DNA from: Ettlia oleoabundans
Lineage: Eukaryota; Chlorophyta; Chlorophyceae; Chlamydomonadales
DNA length: 60,711 nt
NCBI GenBank assembly: GCA_019693395.1
Contig: JAAMXP010000595.1
Location: forward strand, 1 to 60,711
Reading direction: 5' to 3'
This document shows positions 36,001 to 49,044 of the stretch, in pieces. How positions within the stretch are numbered: position 1 is the stretch's first letter; every line of letters begins with the position of its first letter. The position numbers and the translations under genes are program-made. The notes below the pieces were generated by a model. That model worked only from the letters and a program-made list of their open reading frames with translations, was not told the origin of the DNA and did no database searches.

Positions 36001-37732
36001 AAGCCCATGGGCCGCGCAGAGCGCATCCAGCAGGTGGGTTGGGAGGTGATTGAAGAACTACTAGACTCAACACCGATGGGCAGCGCTGCTGTCTGGGCTG
36101 GCTGATGCCTGGGCCTTCTCCATTGTTGTTGGCACAGTATGATGGAGCTACGTCTGCCGCTTGCTTCGCTGACTAGCGCATTTCGGCACTCTCCCGATTA
36201 CATCCCTCCCCTCTTTCCCGCTGCAGCTGCGCCAGCGGGCTTCTGGAGAGGATGGCGGCAAGAGTGAGGCTGGGGACGAGGATGGCGGCGGGTACCAGGA
36301 TGCCCAGGATGCCCTGGAGGAAATGATTGAGGAGGTGGGTGGGTTCTCGATGGCAGGAATGGCTGAGGTGGTGGGGTACGGTTTCTGGACTGATGCACTG
36401 CTGGGGGCCAGGCTGTCGGGGCATGCTGGTGGGGCATCAACATGCAGTGCACTGATGAAGCATGAAGTTTGGTAAGCTGTTGCGGGAGAGTCGGGACAGG
36501 GCATCATTTCTGTGGCCTGGCTGCGGCACAGTTGTATGACTAAATGCCCATATGAGTAATGCCTTCTTGTCCGCTGCTGCCTGCTTGGCCACACCAAGTC
36601 ACTTGGACCATTGGACACAAGCCAATCACTCACCCACTGCCTTTGTGTTTGTGTGAGCAGGAGGAGGAGGAGCGTGAGTTGGAGGAGGTTGAGGACCTGC
36701 TGGAGTACTACCTGCAGAGGGCCGCAAACACGCAGGTGGGCCCAACTGCCTGCACGGCTGGTGTCCGCATGAGGCAGCCGGGCATCACCCAAGTTGCATG
36801 CATGTGTGCCTGGGTGTTTTTTATGGCATCTCGCTTTCAGGTGGAAGCGAAATGCTGTGGTGGCAGGGTCTTACGCACAGGATTATGGGCATACACAGCC
36901 TTTTATGAGGTCAACAGATCAAACACCATCCCCCCACACGCTTGACAACCCCACCACCTGCAGAGTGAGGCTGAGAGGCTGCTGGCGGGTGCGCGTGACC
37001 TGGAAGAGTCAATCGGCGTGTCGCTCAGCGCACGGCGCTTTGAGGTGGGTTGGTGGCCGCTTGGGAACCTGCTACTGGTGCTTTAATTGTAGATGCTGAG
37101 CGTCTGGTATTGGGCATGCTAAGGGGTCCAGGTTTGAGTGCTGGCCACCTTTCAAGCCTGCACATGGCTTCCCCATATGACCTCGTTAGCTAAGCCTGCA
37201 GCCAGGTCTTACCACACCTGTTGCTCGTGCTGCTGGTCCCTCACACTGCCCCTCCCCACTCCCTACCACCTACCTGACCCGCCTCCTTCCGTGCCTGCTG
37301 CAGGTCAATCGCCTGGAGCTGTTGCTATCCATTGCCAGTTTTGCAGCGGCGCTTGGGGCGATGGTGAGCAGTGCTGCTGCGGTGTGGTCAAGTTGCACTA
37401 CTAGCTCTGTGCTCCTTGCACTCAACTTATCCCATCCCCCTGCTCGCTTCCTCCCCCTCGACTGGCCCCTATCAACTTCCTCCTCCCCCTTCTCGCCCTC
37501 TCGATCCCTACCCCTTCCAGCCGTGTGCTGCCCTTTGTGAAGTGCTATATCAATCCCTATGGCCCTGCATCCTTGCCAACTGCAGGTTGCGGGCATATTT
37601 GGCATGAACTTGCGCAGCACCCTGGAGATGAGCGTGATTGGGTTCTGGGGAACTACCGCTCTCATACTACTGGGTTCATACTGGGTGTTCTGGGTCATCC
37701 TCAAATACACACGGCGCAAACGAATCCTGTGA
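33006..37732 (+). CDS. MRS2-11: Chloroplast magnesium channel, CorA/MRS2 family, MRS2-11/MGT10 type
   Basis: Twelve exons close in phase to 614 residues: 33006-33506, 33913-34028, 34323-34489, 34770-34973, 35202-35352, 35525-35661, 35936-36033, 36227-36334, 36661-36735, 36964-37044, 37304-37363 and 37586-37732. A long N-terminus rich in Arg/Gln/Ser looks like a transit peptide. The family blocks follow: YVRRRDLIRAHGLQPRDLRR, then GCVLLNIGGVRAVV, FPFELEMLEGAL and EEVEDLLEYYLQRAA. TM1 is in exons 11-12 and ends in the invariant Gly-Met-Asn (GIFGMNLRS, about 572-574). TM2 is FWGTTALILLGSYWVFWVIL. The block order matches plant MRS2-11/MGT10, the plastid-envelope Mg2+ channel, better than mitochondrial or vacuolar MRS2. 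Acidic Glu/Arg-rich insertions lie in the coiled-coil region. Confidence 0.93.
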
Positions 37733-39020
37733 GGGCCTGTCCCTGCCTCAACCGGCAAGGCCTTGGGCAGTGCGGCCCAGCAACTGCCTGGCAGCTAGCC
37801 GGGTAGCCAATCGGTCCCATCGCGGCTGGCTGGAGCAGGAAGCTTTCCAGCGGCAGTCAGGCTGGCTCACCCTCACAGCCCCTCCTCCTTTTCTGCCAGC
37901 CAAACCAGGTGCGCGCCCCTCTTGTTCCTCCCTCCTTTCCACCAATGACTGGAATCCATGGTGCTGTGTTTTTGGCAGGTTTTCATGGCTGCACCCTGCA
38001 CCCCCCACCCCCACCCCCAATACACATGTGTCAGGCCACAGCCGACCAACTCCCTTCCCCATCCCCAACAACTCGTCCCTCGTCGCTGAATGTGCCCCCT
38101 TCCACTTTTCGGCTGGCCGCCGCGCGTCAGGGCAAAGAAACGACCCCGGTCCTTTCCACCCCTTGCCCTGCCCCTTGGTGCGCCCGCTCCCTGCCCTACT
38201 TGCTCTGGCGAGCTTGGCAGCGCCTTTTTAAATCCAACCTGTTCTGTGTATTGGCGAATCCTCTCTCTTTCATTTCAATGCTGACCGGCCCTGTCGCCGG
38301 TTTCTGTCCCTCAAAATACCTCTTCGGTTTGATTCACCTTCCTCCCAGCCCGCCGCTCGCCGGTGGGCTGCTTGTTTCTGTGGCTGTTTCTTCCTGCTGC
38401 TTGTCCTTCCTGATTGGAGTGTTCTTTGTTGATGAAGATGATCTTATCCACCCCGCTGAAAACGGTGCGTTGGCCTGCTGCACTAGCGAGCTATCATTTA
38501 TATGAATGGCTTAATTTGGCGGAGCACCTGGCCTTCGTCGTGTCTGCCTTCCATATGCGCCATTTGTTCATGTTTTGGAGTTCTTGATCTTGATTGCTGA
38601 GTGCCCAAGCTGTGGGTTGTAATTCTAATACTGAGACAGGTCAACCGCCCTTTGAGGAGTGATCAGGCTCTGAATGCAGCCACCATGTGCAGTACATTCG
38701 AGTACACAGGGTGTCGTGTTTGCTGGCCGGGAACGGTTTGTCTTTTCGGCCTATTCGCAAAGCAGTATCGACATAACGCATCAACCCAGCTGCAGACGAG
38801 CTCCGGCAGCCCTCTCGGTTGGGCGCGGGAGGATCGCCGTCCCTTGCGCGTCCCCGCGTGCAATCAGCACAGGTAGATGCAGCGGAACGGCACCGCCCGC
38901 CCGGGTCAGCCAGCGTTGTCCCTCGCCAGCCACCCCCCGCAGCCAACGCCAACACCGCTCCTACCGCTGTTGTGCAGGTAGCAGCACTAACCAACACTCA
39001 CCGGCACGCAACACACCAGC
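37733..39020. other. Long intergenic region, Mg channel 3' end to derlin
   Basis: About 1.3 kb is pyrimidine-rich, especially 37860-38400. Open frames here carry no domain and are proline/cysteine-rich in the way of translated UTRs. It probably holds a long 3' UTR plus the derlin 5' UTR. A TGTAA is present at about 38616. Confidence 0.45.
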
Positions 39021-41175
39021 ATGCCACCAAGGGAAGTGCGACAAGTGGGAGACCGGTAAGTGTGTGCTGCCACAGGAGCCAAACCCGCTGGGCAAGGTTC
39101 TTTGCCGCACGCAGAATTTGGTGCAGGCGCCGCTTCCGTCGTCTTGCTCAGGGACAGTTCTGGCATTCAACAGCCCCTACTCCTGAACATGCAGTGTTGC
39201 TCCTTATGTTAGTGCTTGCTTTCGCACCCTGACCCATCCAAAGTGCACATATGCACAGATTCTTGCTGCCTCCTGTTTCCTGGGCTGCTTGTGCAGCGGC
39301 GCGGCTGACTGGTACCATTCTCTGCCGCCCATCACACGGGCCCTGCTCACCTGCTACTTGGTCACGGGGCTGGGGGCATATGTGGGCATCTTGCCACTGC
39401 AGTACATCTACCACAGCTGGTCGCTGTACTGGAAGCTAGTGCCAGAAGTGAGGGGGCGCGGGGTCAGGCGGAGCCACCGCTTGACAGTGCTGCAGTGCCA
39501 TAGCAGGAGTGCAGTGCAGCATGACTGGGACTGGCGGCAAAGGAAGCTTTTGCCCAGCAAGCAGCAGCAGCGGAATGCCGCATCAGCTTTCGTTTGTGTT
39601 GCGGTCAGCTTGTAGTGTGCCTCCCCGCTGCTTTCATGCTCTCGTCCCTGCCGGCCTGCTTTCTCGTTGGCGCTTGCTCACGCCAGCACCTGCCGTCTGT
39701 ACATCACTGCCCTGCTGCCCCTGCAGGTATGGCGCCTAGTCACTAATTTTGCTTTCTTGGGGAGCCCCAGCCTTGCCTGGCTCTTCCAGATGGTCTGGCT
39801 GTAAGTGCCGCTGCCTGCAGGAGTCGGGCATGTTGGTGCCATGCCCATGCATGGATGCTTGCAAAGGTTACCCCAGTGCCGAAGGCGCTGCCAAACAGTG
39901 CTGTCTATGCAACCGCCGGCCGTGCTGCAGTGTGCAGTATGGCGGCAGCTATGAGCAGGCCAAGTTTGCGGGGAACACGGCAGACGGCATCACTGCTGTC
40001 GGCGTTGGATTGATCACGGGCATGGTGCGTGGGTTGGCTCTCTACCCCCCATCCAGTTTCATTTGCACTGCAGTTTGTTCACCTCCCATTTGTACAGTAC
40101 GTTGCATCATTGTGCAAAAGCTGGAACACTGGTTTGTCCTGCCCCTGGCTCTTCCCCGCAGTTTCTCGATCTGCTGTCCTACCTCTGCGCCGGCTTCCTG
40201 CCCCCTGTGTTTGTGGGTTACTTCCACGCTAGCGCCCTGGTCTTCATGTTTGTCTACCTGTGGTCCAGGCAGAACCCGAACTCGCAGGTACCCTTGCTGT
40301 CCTGAGCTGCACGCTTTGCCATGCTGTGCATCATCATTCATGCTAGGCCGTCATCGTTTTATTGGCTGGGAAGTGTTCGATTGTGCTGATCCTCTGGGAC
40401 TGCACGGCTTGCACCTAGCTGTTCCTCAATCTCTAAAAAAAACCACACATCACCGCTATTCTTCCTGCTTTCCTCCGGCAGGTCAGCTTGTTTGGCGTGG
40501 TGAAGCTGAATGGCAAGCACCTGCCCTTTGCCTTCCTGGCTGTTGACTTGATGATGGGGCAGAACATTTGGACGGACATCATGGGCATACTCATGGGCCA
40601 CATGTGAGTGAGGCCCTGATGTGCGTGCCTGGTCACACTTGTCATATTTTCCTGCCCAGCCAGGCGTACAGGCAGGCAGGCAGGCACCTCACTGCAAACC
40701 CTTACAAGGAGGGGCGTTGGACGGTGATGCATCGGCCGATGCGGTGATGCCCGAATGAGCTGCAGAAGCCCACCATTTACATGTCCTCGCCCCACCAATG
40801 ATTGTCTTTTTTTCCTTTCTGCTTGGGACAGTGGCAGTTTACATGACACGTTTTGAACAACCCCCATCATTTGCACTTTCAAGTCACAACACGAGCCATG
40901 CCCCCCACCCCCCACCCCTCCACGCCCCCCCAGGAATTCCACCCTGCTTTTCAACCCGCACCTCCCACTGCCACTTCCTCTGCAGGTACTGGTTCCTGAG
41001 TGAGGCCTACCCGCTTGCCAGTGGGCGCCACATCATCACCACCCCCCGCTGGCTCAGCCGCATGTGCCTGCAGTACGGCATTGGACGCGTGCCAGTACAG
41101 GCCGTCAATCCACTCAACCCAAGCGATGTGAGATTTCGTGCCTTCCAGGGCAGGGGCCGCCGCCTGGGTGACTAA
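39021..41175 (+). CDS. DER1: Derlin (DER1-like ER-associated degradation channel component)
   Basis: Seven exons (39021-39055, 39297-39447, 39727-39800, 39931-40024, 40162-40287, 40482-40603, 40986-41175) give 263 residues. The tiny first exon encodes MPPREVRQVGDR and splices in phase to GAADWYHSLPPITRALL, the conserved derlin N-terminus. Rhomboid-like segments follow: VWRLVTNFAFLGSPSLAWLF, YLCAGFLPPVFVGYF, then LPFAFLAVDLMMGQNIWTDI and GILMGHMYWFLSEAYP, the family's G-x-x-x-G/H-x-Y motif. Derlins are catalytically dead rhomboids. In the ER membrane they move misfolded proteins to the cytosol with HRD1 and CDC48. The C-terminus (RAFQGRGRRLGD) is short and contains no obvious SHP CDC48-binding box. 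Confidence 0.95.
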
Positions 41176-41669
41176 CTGGGCTCACTAGCGCACTATTCTA
41201 CCACCCAGTGGTTTCAGTTGACCAGCCGCCACCCTGACCAGAAGCATTCAAAGTGCTTGGGCAGTGACCCCGGTGTAAATCACGATGTAAGAGGATCCGC
41301 TGAGGTGCCGACACATGTAGACGTGAAGCATCAGGCTTGCAGCAGCTCCCGGGCTGGCACCAGCTGTAGCCCGATGGCAGCCCGCCCCTGGTGCATCCTG
41401 GGAAACAGGGATGGATGGAGAAGACGTCCTTACCAAATGTTACCACTGAACATACATGAAGCTTCCAATGGGCATAGCGCAATCTGGGGGGCGGATGCGC
41501 GGACGGGGTTGGGGGGGAGGGCAGGGGACGGGCGCTGCCGTGGCGACCGCCTCAACAGTACTGTACTGCACCGCCGCGACTGTGGCGATTTTTCAAGGTG
41601 TGTCGAGCATCGTGACTTAGGTGCTGCTTTTGGCAGTTTTAAACAGTAGCACCAACTGCTTCACCGGCA
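41176..41669. other. Intergenic region derlin to F-box gene
   Basis: This spacer holds the derlin 3' UTR and the F-box gene 5' UTR. No further gene was recognised. Confidence 0.5.
41274..41278 (+). terminator. Putative TGTAA poly(A) signal for derlin
   Basis: TGTAA lies about 100 bases past the derlin stop, and a second copy lies about 10 bases on. Confidence 0.45.
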
Positions 41670-44600
41670 ATGGTAAGAAAGCTTTGCCGCCGACGGCGGT
41701 GTTTGTTGGCTTGCTGCCCCTCAGCATTAGCTCCATTGTGCACCGATCTCTTGCCGAGCCGCACGAAGCCCGCGCTAGCAGTCGTCCGCTGCCGGTCACC
41801 TGCTGCTACCGCCACTGTCCGGCCGTTCCAAGCTGTCCCCACACTCCACCTTTGTCCTTGCCTGACACATTGTCCTGCCCACCCGCGTGCCTCCTGCAGG
41901 ACATTCATGTCCTGCCTGTGGATGTGCTGCGGCTGGTGCTGCAAGCGCTTCTGGGAGAGGAGCGGCAGGACGGCTACCGCCTGCTGCGCGACCTGCAGCG
42001 CTTTGCCCTGGTGTGCAAGAGCTGGCGGGATGCCGTGTTCTCCACCCCCCTGCGCCTCAACCTAGACTATATGCCGGAGCTCAGCTGGGGCGCGGTGCGC
42101 TGGCTGCTTAAGGCCACGTTTGCCGACCTCCAAGTTCACCCCAGTGAGTGAGGCATGTGTGCAGGGCTATGTGCAGCGGCATGGGTGGTGGCAGCAGGGG
42201 CAGGAGCATGGCAAGGGCAGGGATACTCCTGTTGAAGTGCAGGTATATAAGCATTACAAGGAAATTGTTTTGAACAGGGGGGCAATGGCAGGAAACGCAG
42301 TGACAGCGCACATACCGCAGTTGCACAGGGGGCGGCTGCAGGCTGTACGATGGGTGTTGTTGAGTTTGCTAATCCATGTCTGATTGTCTGCGATTCTGCC
42401 GCTGTCAGGCACCATCTGCCATGGTTTGCTATAAGCCCCCATCTCTTTTTGCAGACTTCCACGTCAACCGCCTGCTCACCAGCCCCGATTTTGTGGCACG
42501 CAACCGCTGGACGCTGCAGCGGTTGTGGGGCGCTCAGATGGTGGGGGTACCCGGGCGCTGGCCACAGTTCCGCCACTTCCAACGCCTGGAAACGCTGGAG
42601 CTCAACTGCGACAGCCAGCTGCTGGCGGTAGGGGAGCCGCAGTTCTTTGAGTCAAGGCTGCTTGCACCCCTGACGCATCTGAAACACCTGAGGTGGGCAG
42701 GTGGTTGTGGGTGCCAAAGTGTGGTTGGTGGGTGGGTGGGCAGCGTGAGAATGTTGCTGCATCGACCTGCCAGCCAGTGGACAGAGCTTCCACCTTGCTC
42801 TGCAAATGCGGCTAGGCGCACACCAATGGGAATGGAAGCAGGCAGGCAGCAGGCAGGCAGGCAGGCAGGTGTAGCAGAGCTAGCCGCAGGTAACGCATGC
42901 CTGCCGGTATGTGCCTGTGCTGCGCCTAAAAGCCTCCAGGTTTCCAAACCCGCAACCGCAACCCCTCGCCATGCCTGCTGCAGCCTGCAGCAGTTTGGCG
43001 GCGCCGACCTGTCGCGGCTGCCCCCCACGCTGCGTACGCTACAGGCTGACTTGGACGCAGCGCTGCCACTCGTGCTGCCACCGGGTGTGCAGCTGGAGGA
43101 GCTGAGCATCACAACTGAGCGCCTGCTGGTGGACTGGGCGCAGTTGTGCAGTCAGGTGGGTGGGGTGGGACGGCGGTGGATGGGGTTGGGTGGCGGGGGA
43201 AGCCGAGGGAGCGGGAGCGGGGGGGCAGCCAGTGGCGGGCTGTGCTAGCTTGGCTTGGGTGCAGGTGTGCAGCCAGGTGAGATGGCTGGACAGCAGCTGA
43301 AGCCTTGCCAGTTCACTCGCCTAGGCTTGCAGCTAAGGCCTGGCGGTGCGTTGCAGCGATCTCGAACCGGCTGCACGCCAGCAAGCCTGCCGCTGTGTCG
43401 CGTCAGCGAGCCACGCCCACAGTTGAAGTCGGGTGTCAGTGGCGGCGTTGGCTGTTGTGGGCACGTTATAGCGTGACATGCTCTCGTGGCCAATCATCAT
43501 GCAGGCTATCGTTATCACCGATGTATTGCCATGTGGCTGCAGGTGGACAGGCTGATTGCCATTGAGGCGGCGTTCATCGACATGCTGGCAACACCCAACC
43601 CCGATGGCACCATGCCCTCGCTCCTCCACAATGCAGCCCGCGGCTTCAAGTGAGGCCCACCCCGCCCTCCTTATCACGCTGCTCACCACGTCCCGCCTCA
43701 TGTCTCATGCACTCTGGCTGTTGCTGCTGCCTGCCAACGTTCCAAGGAGTTGGACTCTGTGGTTCTTGACACGAGGTTCCAGGGGTTGCATGCCCGCTGT
43801 TACCCGTGTTGTTACCCGTGGACTGGGCACCCGCCCTTCAACCTGCTTCTCTGCCTCCTGTGCACCCCCTGTTGTTCACGCACCGTGCTACCCCCCTATA
43901 CCCCGTCCCATGCCCTATTTCCGCAATGAATGCACCCAGTCCCCACACCACCCCTTGGGGTTTCAATATTTTCCGCTTTTCACAGGCATGGGTGTGCGTT
44001 GGAGATGGAGGTGGTTGCGCAGGAGGTGACCTTGGTGCGCTTGGCGGGCATGGAAAGCGGCGGCCTGCCCAGGCACATACCTCAGGAGGCATACCAGGTG
44101 TGGGGGTGGGTTCCCACAGGGTCAGATTTTAGTGACCTTCCTGTCGTTCTGCAACTTGTTGCTGTTCCTTTTTCTACTCCGTCTGGTCGCCTGCCCCTTG
44201 CTCCTCATGGCATAGCAAGCCCATGCTTCACATGAAATGCCCTACCTACCACCCATTCACATTACCTCCCACGCCATCCCCACCACCGTCACACACATGC
44301 ACACACGCCCCTGCAGCCTGAGGTGCTTGAGGCAGTGCACCTGGTCAGCCTGGCCGCCGACTTCCAGGCCCACGAGTACCGCTCATTTGGGTGCACATAC
44401 AACCCAGACGACCTGCGTGAGTGCAAGTGCAGTACAGTGCACACAGGGGGCTGACTGTGTGTCTGTGGGCAGGATGTTTGCCTGCTCATCTGCACCATGC
44501 GGCCCCACCCCTTCATGTGGACATGATGACCCAGTAGTGTGCTCCCTTACTGGCAAGGAGTTTGAGTTGAAGGGTATCTTTGCTGCTACTGCCGGTGCAG

Positions 44601-47600
44601 AGACTGATGAGGATCTGGGCATGACTGACGGCATCACCGTGCGCCTCTACCGCCACCTGCCCAACAAACCGCAGGTGGGAAGGGAGGCCATGCATCACTA
44701 CAGCATGCTTGCACGGTTGCTGCCTTGGGTGGCCGATCATTTGGCCCATCAAAGCTTGCCTGGGTGCATCAACAGCTCCTCCATGTGGCTGGCTGTGTGC
44801 CTGTAGGTGCTGGGGTTCACTTACGGGCTGGGAGATGAACAGACCTCCTACCTGCTGTCTGAGGCACAGGTATGGGATGGTGTGCTGCTCCAGTGCGGTA
44901 TGTGGGGCTCACCTTGCGCAGACGGGGGTTGTGAGTGCGCGGGATGCTTGGGTCCCGCTGCTCGATCCCTTACGCTGATCTCTCTCCATTTTGCAACATT
45001 CACATTGGTGGCCCACTGCGCATACTGCGCTGTGTGTGCTGTGTGTGCCCCCGCACTATGTACACATTGTTGAAGCGCTGCCCTTGTCTCCTGTGCCTCC
45101 TCAGGTTGAGGGTCTGTCTCTGGAGGCCATGGAGGCACCTGACCCCACCCGCCTGATTAGCAGCGAGGAGTTCCGGCGGCTGAGCGGCGGCAGCCTGCGT
45201 TGGCTGCAGGGGGTGGACCTGCTGGGGGAGCTGGAGCTGGGGGTGAGCTGTTGGGNNNNNNNNNNNNNNNNNNNNNCGGGGATGTGTCTTCTGGGAGAGC
45301 TTGGTTCTTTGGTTTTGTTGGGGGTGCGGGTGGTGTATGGTGTATGGCGGTGAGAAGGGGCAGTGCGAGGCTGTACTGCCTTGTTGAGGTGTGAGCCCCT
45401 GGGGCTACCTCCCTTGGGTCTCAATCTCAGCCTCATGTCTGCCGCTTGTGTCTCCCATGCTTATGCTGGCTTTTCCACGCCTGTTGTAGGCCTTCTCACA
45501 GCTGCAGCGACTGGAGGGCTATCTGCTGCCGGATTCTTCCGACAGCGCAGAGGCAGTCGGGTGGGTGCACCTGCCTTTGCCCTGCCGGTTGACTGCCTGC
45601 CTGTCTGGCTTGCCCCATGGATGCCTGCCTGTCCAGCCTCGCTCAAAGGACAGTGACTGAAAATAGTGAAATTGTTGTAGCTCCCGCTATCGGCCTCCTG
45701 CAATGATGCAATTCACAGTCGATTCCATTTGGGGCAGCAGGGCCCTAGCCATGATCCTCTTGCCCCGCTCCTGTTCACCCAGTGTGTTGTCACTGCCCTC
45801 GTGTATGTGAATGGAGACCAGCAGCAGCCAGGGTCCACAGGCGCATGCAAACGTGCTCCTGCATGCTGTGTGTCTGCAGCCGGCTTCCCGCGGGGCTGAC
45901 GTTGCTGGACTTGTGCGGGGTGCCTAAGGAGGATGCGGATCCCTCCCACCGTGACAGCTGGCCCAACTTCGTGAGCCGGCAACAGGGAAGGGGCCACCCA
46001 AGCATTGCGCACCTCACTCAGCTCAAAGAACTGTCGCTGCGGCACTTCAGGCACGCTGCTGGAAGGAACTATGTTGCTTCTGTGTTTGAACCTTGGCCAA
46101 GCACAAGGCAATGCGCGATTTGAACCTACAGCTGGGTACTTATCAGCCACAATCCACTTGCGTTTACCTTGTGGGCTGTCCAATGCAGATCAACAGCGCG
46201 CCTCGCGTGACATTTGCCTTTTGGCCGAATCGTTTCCAACCACTTGACCCAATTATTTGCTAACAAGTGCTGATGTGCATTTGTGCAGAAATGTGGATCT
46301 ATCGCAGCATGTGCCACACAGCCTCGAAGTTATCACACTGGAGGTGAGAGGAACTCCTTGGTTTGAAACTGATAAACGGTTGCTCTCATTTGCAGGGCAT
46401 CGTTTGGCAACAAAGGGTGCATGCCGTTGGTCTGGGCGTGGACGGGCACATGCCGGACACGTCGCTGATGCAGCTATCTCGGCTAACAGTGTGTTACTGT
46501 ATGGTGCTTGCTGACAAAGTTGCCCGCATGAATACTGGCATCCTTGCACGTTTCCTACTACACCCCCGTTTGCCCGGCTGCTGCAGTGCCTGCGGCCGCT
46601 GAATCAGGTTGGCGGAAATGCCTCGATCTGCAGCTGCCCTGCCTGTGCTGCGGCGGCGGTAAATGAAAGCCGGTCTGTAGAGTTGTCGCAACGTGATGGT
46701 CTCCATTTCTTGCTGCCGCCCCTGCCACCTGGAGCGCAGCGCACCTTGCACATACAGGTGAGGGCTGCTAGCTTGCTGGTGGGTACCTTTGATAGGCGTG
46801 CTCATGTGGCGTGCAGGCTCCAGACTGGGCTGGCACAGTGTGTTGGTTGTGGGTCGGCATCATGCTGCTGAGAGATCGGGGATGGGGTAAAGGGATGTTA
46901 CGTCCTTCAAATCCTATTTAGTCTTACTCTGGCCTCCCTGCCCCCTGCCCATGCAGCTGCACCAGAATGAGGACTACATGCTGCGGCGGCCTGTGGTGTG
47001 GCTGCACCAGTTCTTGCATCATGCCACCCACGTCACCATCTCGGTTACTAGCGACCCTGTGACGCAAGCTAGCTTTGAAAATGAGGATGAAGAAGATTCC
47101 GATGAGGAGGAGGAGCAGGACGAGCAAGGGCTTGCAGAGGAGGGAGGAGGAGGCGGCCAGCCCGCTGCGGTTGGGGGCATGGGGGGCGGAGGGCAAGGCC
47201 CTCAGCAGGGAGCTGCGGCGCATGGTGGCGGCACGGTTGCTGGCGGCTTGGTGGTTGCCCCTATCCTGACGCTTGCAACGAGCCACAGCACTTTGAGGGA
47301 GGCGTTGGAGTGGCTAAGTGCGTCCAAGCTGGAGAGCTTGGATGTGGATGCACCGGAGGTGCTGCTCACCAGCGAATCAGGGACCGGCTACATCAGTAGC
47401 AGGTAAGGGGCCCAGGGCAACTGGCCTGAATGTGAATGTGGTACAATAGAACCAGGGATGAAATGAGGAAAGCATGCGTACTAGTTATAGGTCCTGGTGG
47501 CTGCAAGGCGCTGGCCAGGAGGGAGGGCAGCGGGCACCCAGCTAAACCGTAGTTGCTCTGCCAGGTGCTGCTTGTGTTGGCATGCATTGCATGCAGCGCA

Positions 47601-47914
47601 GACAATCATCCCATTCAAGGGTGTGACCTTCCAGCGGTATTGGTTGGTTGCAGTCAGATTACATGCAGCCCAGGGTTCATTCTTGTTTGGTGCTCTCTCA
47701 CCGCCTAGTCCCATTCTTACCCGATGGTTGAGGCATGTTTCTCTTGTACCGCAGGGGCATGCAGCAGTACATCCGGCAGCACTTTGGACACACGTGGCTC
47801 ATCTGGATGCACGAATCAAATAGTACCGAGGAGGACGAGGGATATGATGACGAGCTGGGTGCAACCATCCACACACCGGCGCTGGGTGGCGGCTTCACCC
47901 TCAAACGGAAATGA
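41670..47914 (+). CDS. Large F-box protein with leucine-rich C-terminal region
   Basis: Eighteen exons close in phase to 806 residues. They are 41670-41672, 41900-42143, 42455-42692, 42984-43155, 43543-43649, 43986-44097, 44317-44416, 44535-44674, 44807-44869, 45105-45242, 45490-45560, 45880-46050, 46289-46343, 46396-46498, 46587-46607, 46681-46757, 46957-47402 and 47755-47914. The first coding exon is just the ATG, spliced to DIHVLPVDVLRLVLQALLG and DLQRFALVCKSWRDAVFS, a clear F-box. Irregular leucine-rich segments follow (FQRLETLELNCDSQL, THLKHLRSLQQF, LTQLKELSLRHFRNVDLS). Near the end is an acidic block (EDEEDSDEEEEQDEQ) and a Gly/Gln-rich stretch. F-box proteins are substrate receptors of SCF ubiquitin ligases; the target is unknown. 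Intron 12 has a GC donor. The exons around 46498-46757 are the least certain. Confidence 0.82.
42838..42869. repeat. GGCA microsatellite
   Basis: Imperfect tandem GGCA units inside intron 3 of the F-box gene. Confidence 0.8.
45256..45276. other. Assembly gap (21 N)
   Basis: A run of N in an F-box gene intron, within G-rich sequence. Coding sequence is not interrupted. Confidence 0.95.
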
Positions 47915-49044
47915 GCCGGGCAACAGGGCAAAGATGGGCAGCAGCTGCATGGCACAATGCCTGGACACCATGATGACACGTTGGTTCTCTCCTTGGGTTG
48001 CAAACAAGGTTATTTCATTTTGCAACATGCGGTTTGGACCAAAGATAGCCAAGCATAAAGATCAGCGCGCCGCCATGGAAGGTGATGGGCCAGAAGGAGG
48101 GCGACAAGCCCTTATAGGAGAACAGATCCAGGCACAGCTCAAGCCCAACAGGATGTGTAGCGCAACTTCAAGGCTGACATGGCTGCTACAATGCCTGTCG
48201 TAGCTGGGTAGAATGGATGCTGCAGTGAGTCCCCACCACCATTACCACCAGCAACTACCCTGATCGGGCCACAAGCTGCATGTCATCTGCGTGCACGGCA
48301 ATGTGGACCGCCTGAACGAAGTGCCCTGGGCATGTGCTTGCGTACAGCCCCCCACCCATCCATCCACTCATCGAAACCCTTTTGAACCCAATAAAGCAGC
48401 ACTTTACGCCTACACGCAGCAGTCAATGGGGTCCCATGCTGAAGATTTCCTTGGCAGTGCTCCAAAATATCTGAACAGTAGCTGCAGCGCGAGTAGATTG
48501 GCGGGCAGCGGGTGGCGTCTTAAGTAGTGAGGCCTTGCTCTACGTGTGCAGCAATGCCTCCACGGTCCCCTGGCGAGCGTGTAAATCTATGAATCGTAGA
48601 ACATTGTGGTGAAGGGGAGAGTGGGCCCACTGTCTCAATGTCTAAGAATGAGCACTGCCTGGCAGGTGAGTGCACCTGTGATCTGTTGCATGTCATTTGG
48701 TCGTGCTTTACAGGTGGGATATCATCATGAACAGGGATCAGTTTAGGACGCCAAGCAAAAGTATGTGTACGGCAATGTGCTGCTTCCACAGGCAAGCCCT
48801 CTGTGCTGTTGGCTATCCAATGTTTCGAATCCACATCACTAGCGTCGCGTCAAAACCTTGCGGCACACTCATTGAAAAAGATTGAGACAGTTCGCTATTA
48901 TCACGAGAACAATCACAATGGCCCACCCGTTCTTGTTGGGCTTAATAACATACGGGCCTAGCAACAGCCTTATTAATATCGCTTTACAGCACCTACGGTC
49001 TTTAGCCTGCACTATTTCTGGTTCACTGAGGGGGAGCTGACCCC
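47915..49044. other. Convergent region between the F-box and PstS-like 1 genes
   Basis: About 1.1 kb without a recognisable gene. Open frames here (for example 47724-48203) are shadows or untranslated sequence with no domain. AT content rises near 48890-49000, next to the PstS-like 3' end. Confidence 0.45.

Noticed and set aside
36148..36792. 214-codon minus-strand open frame
   Set aside because: It is a shadow of Mg channel exons 8-9 and their introns, Pro/Ser/His-rich with no domain.
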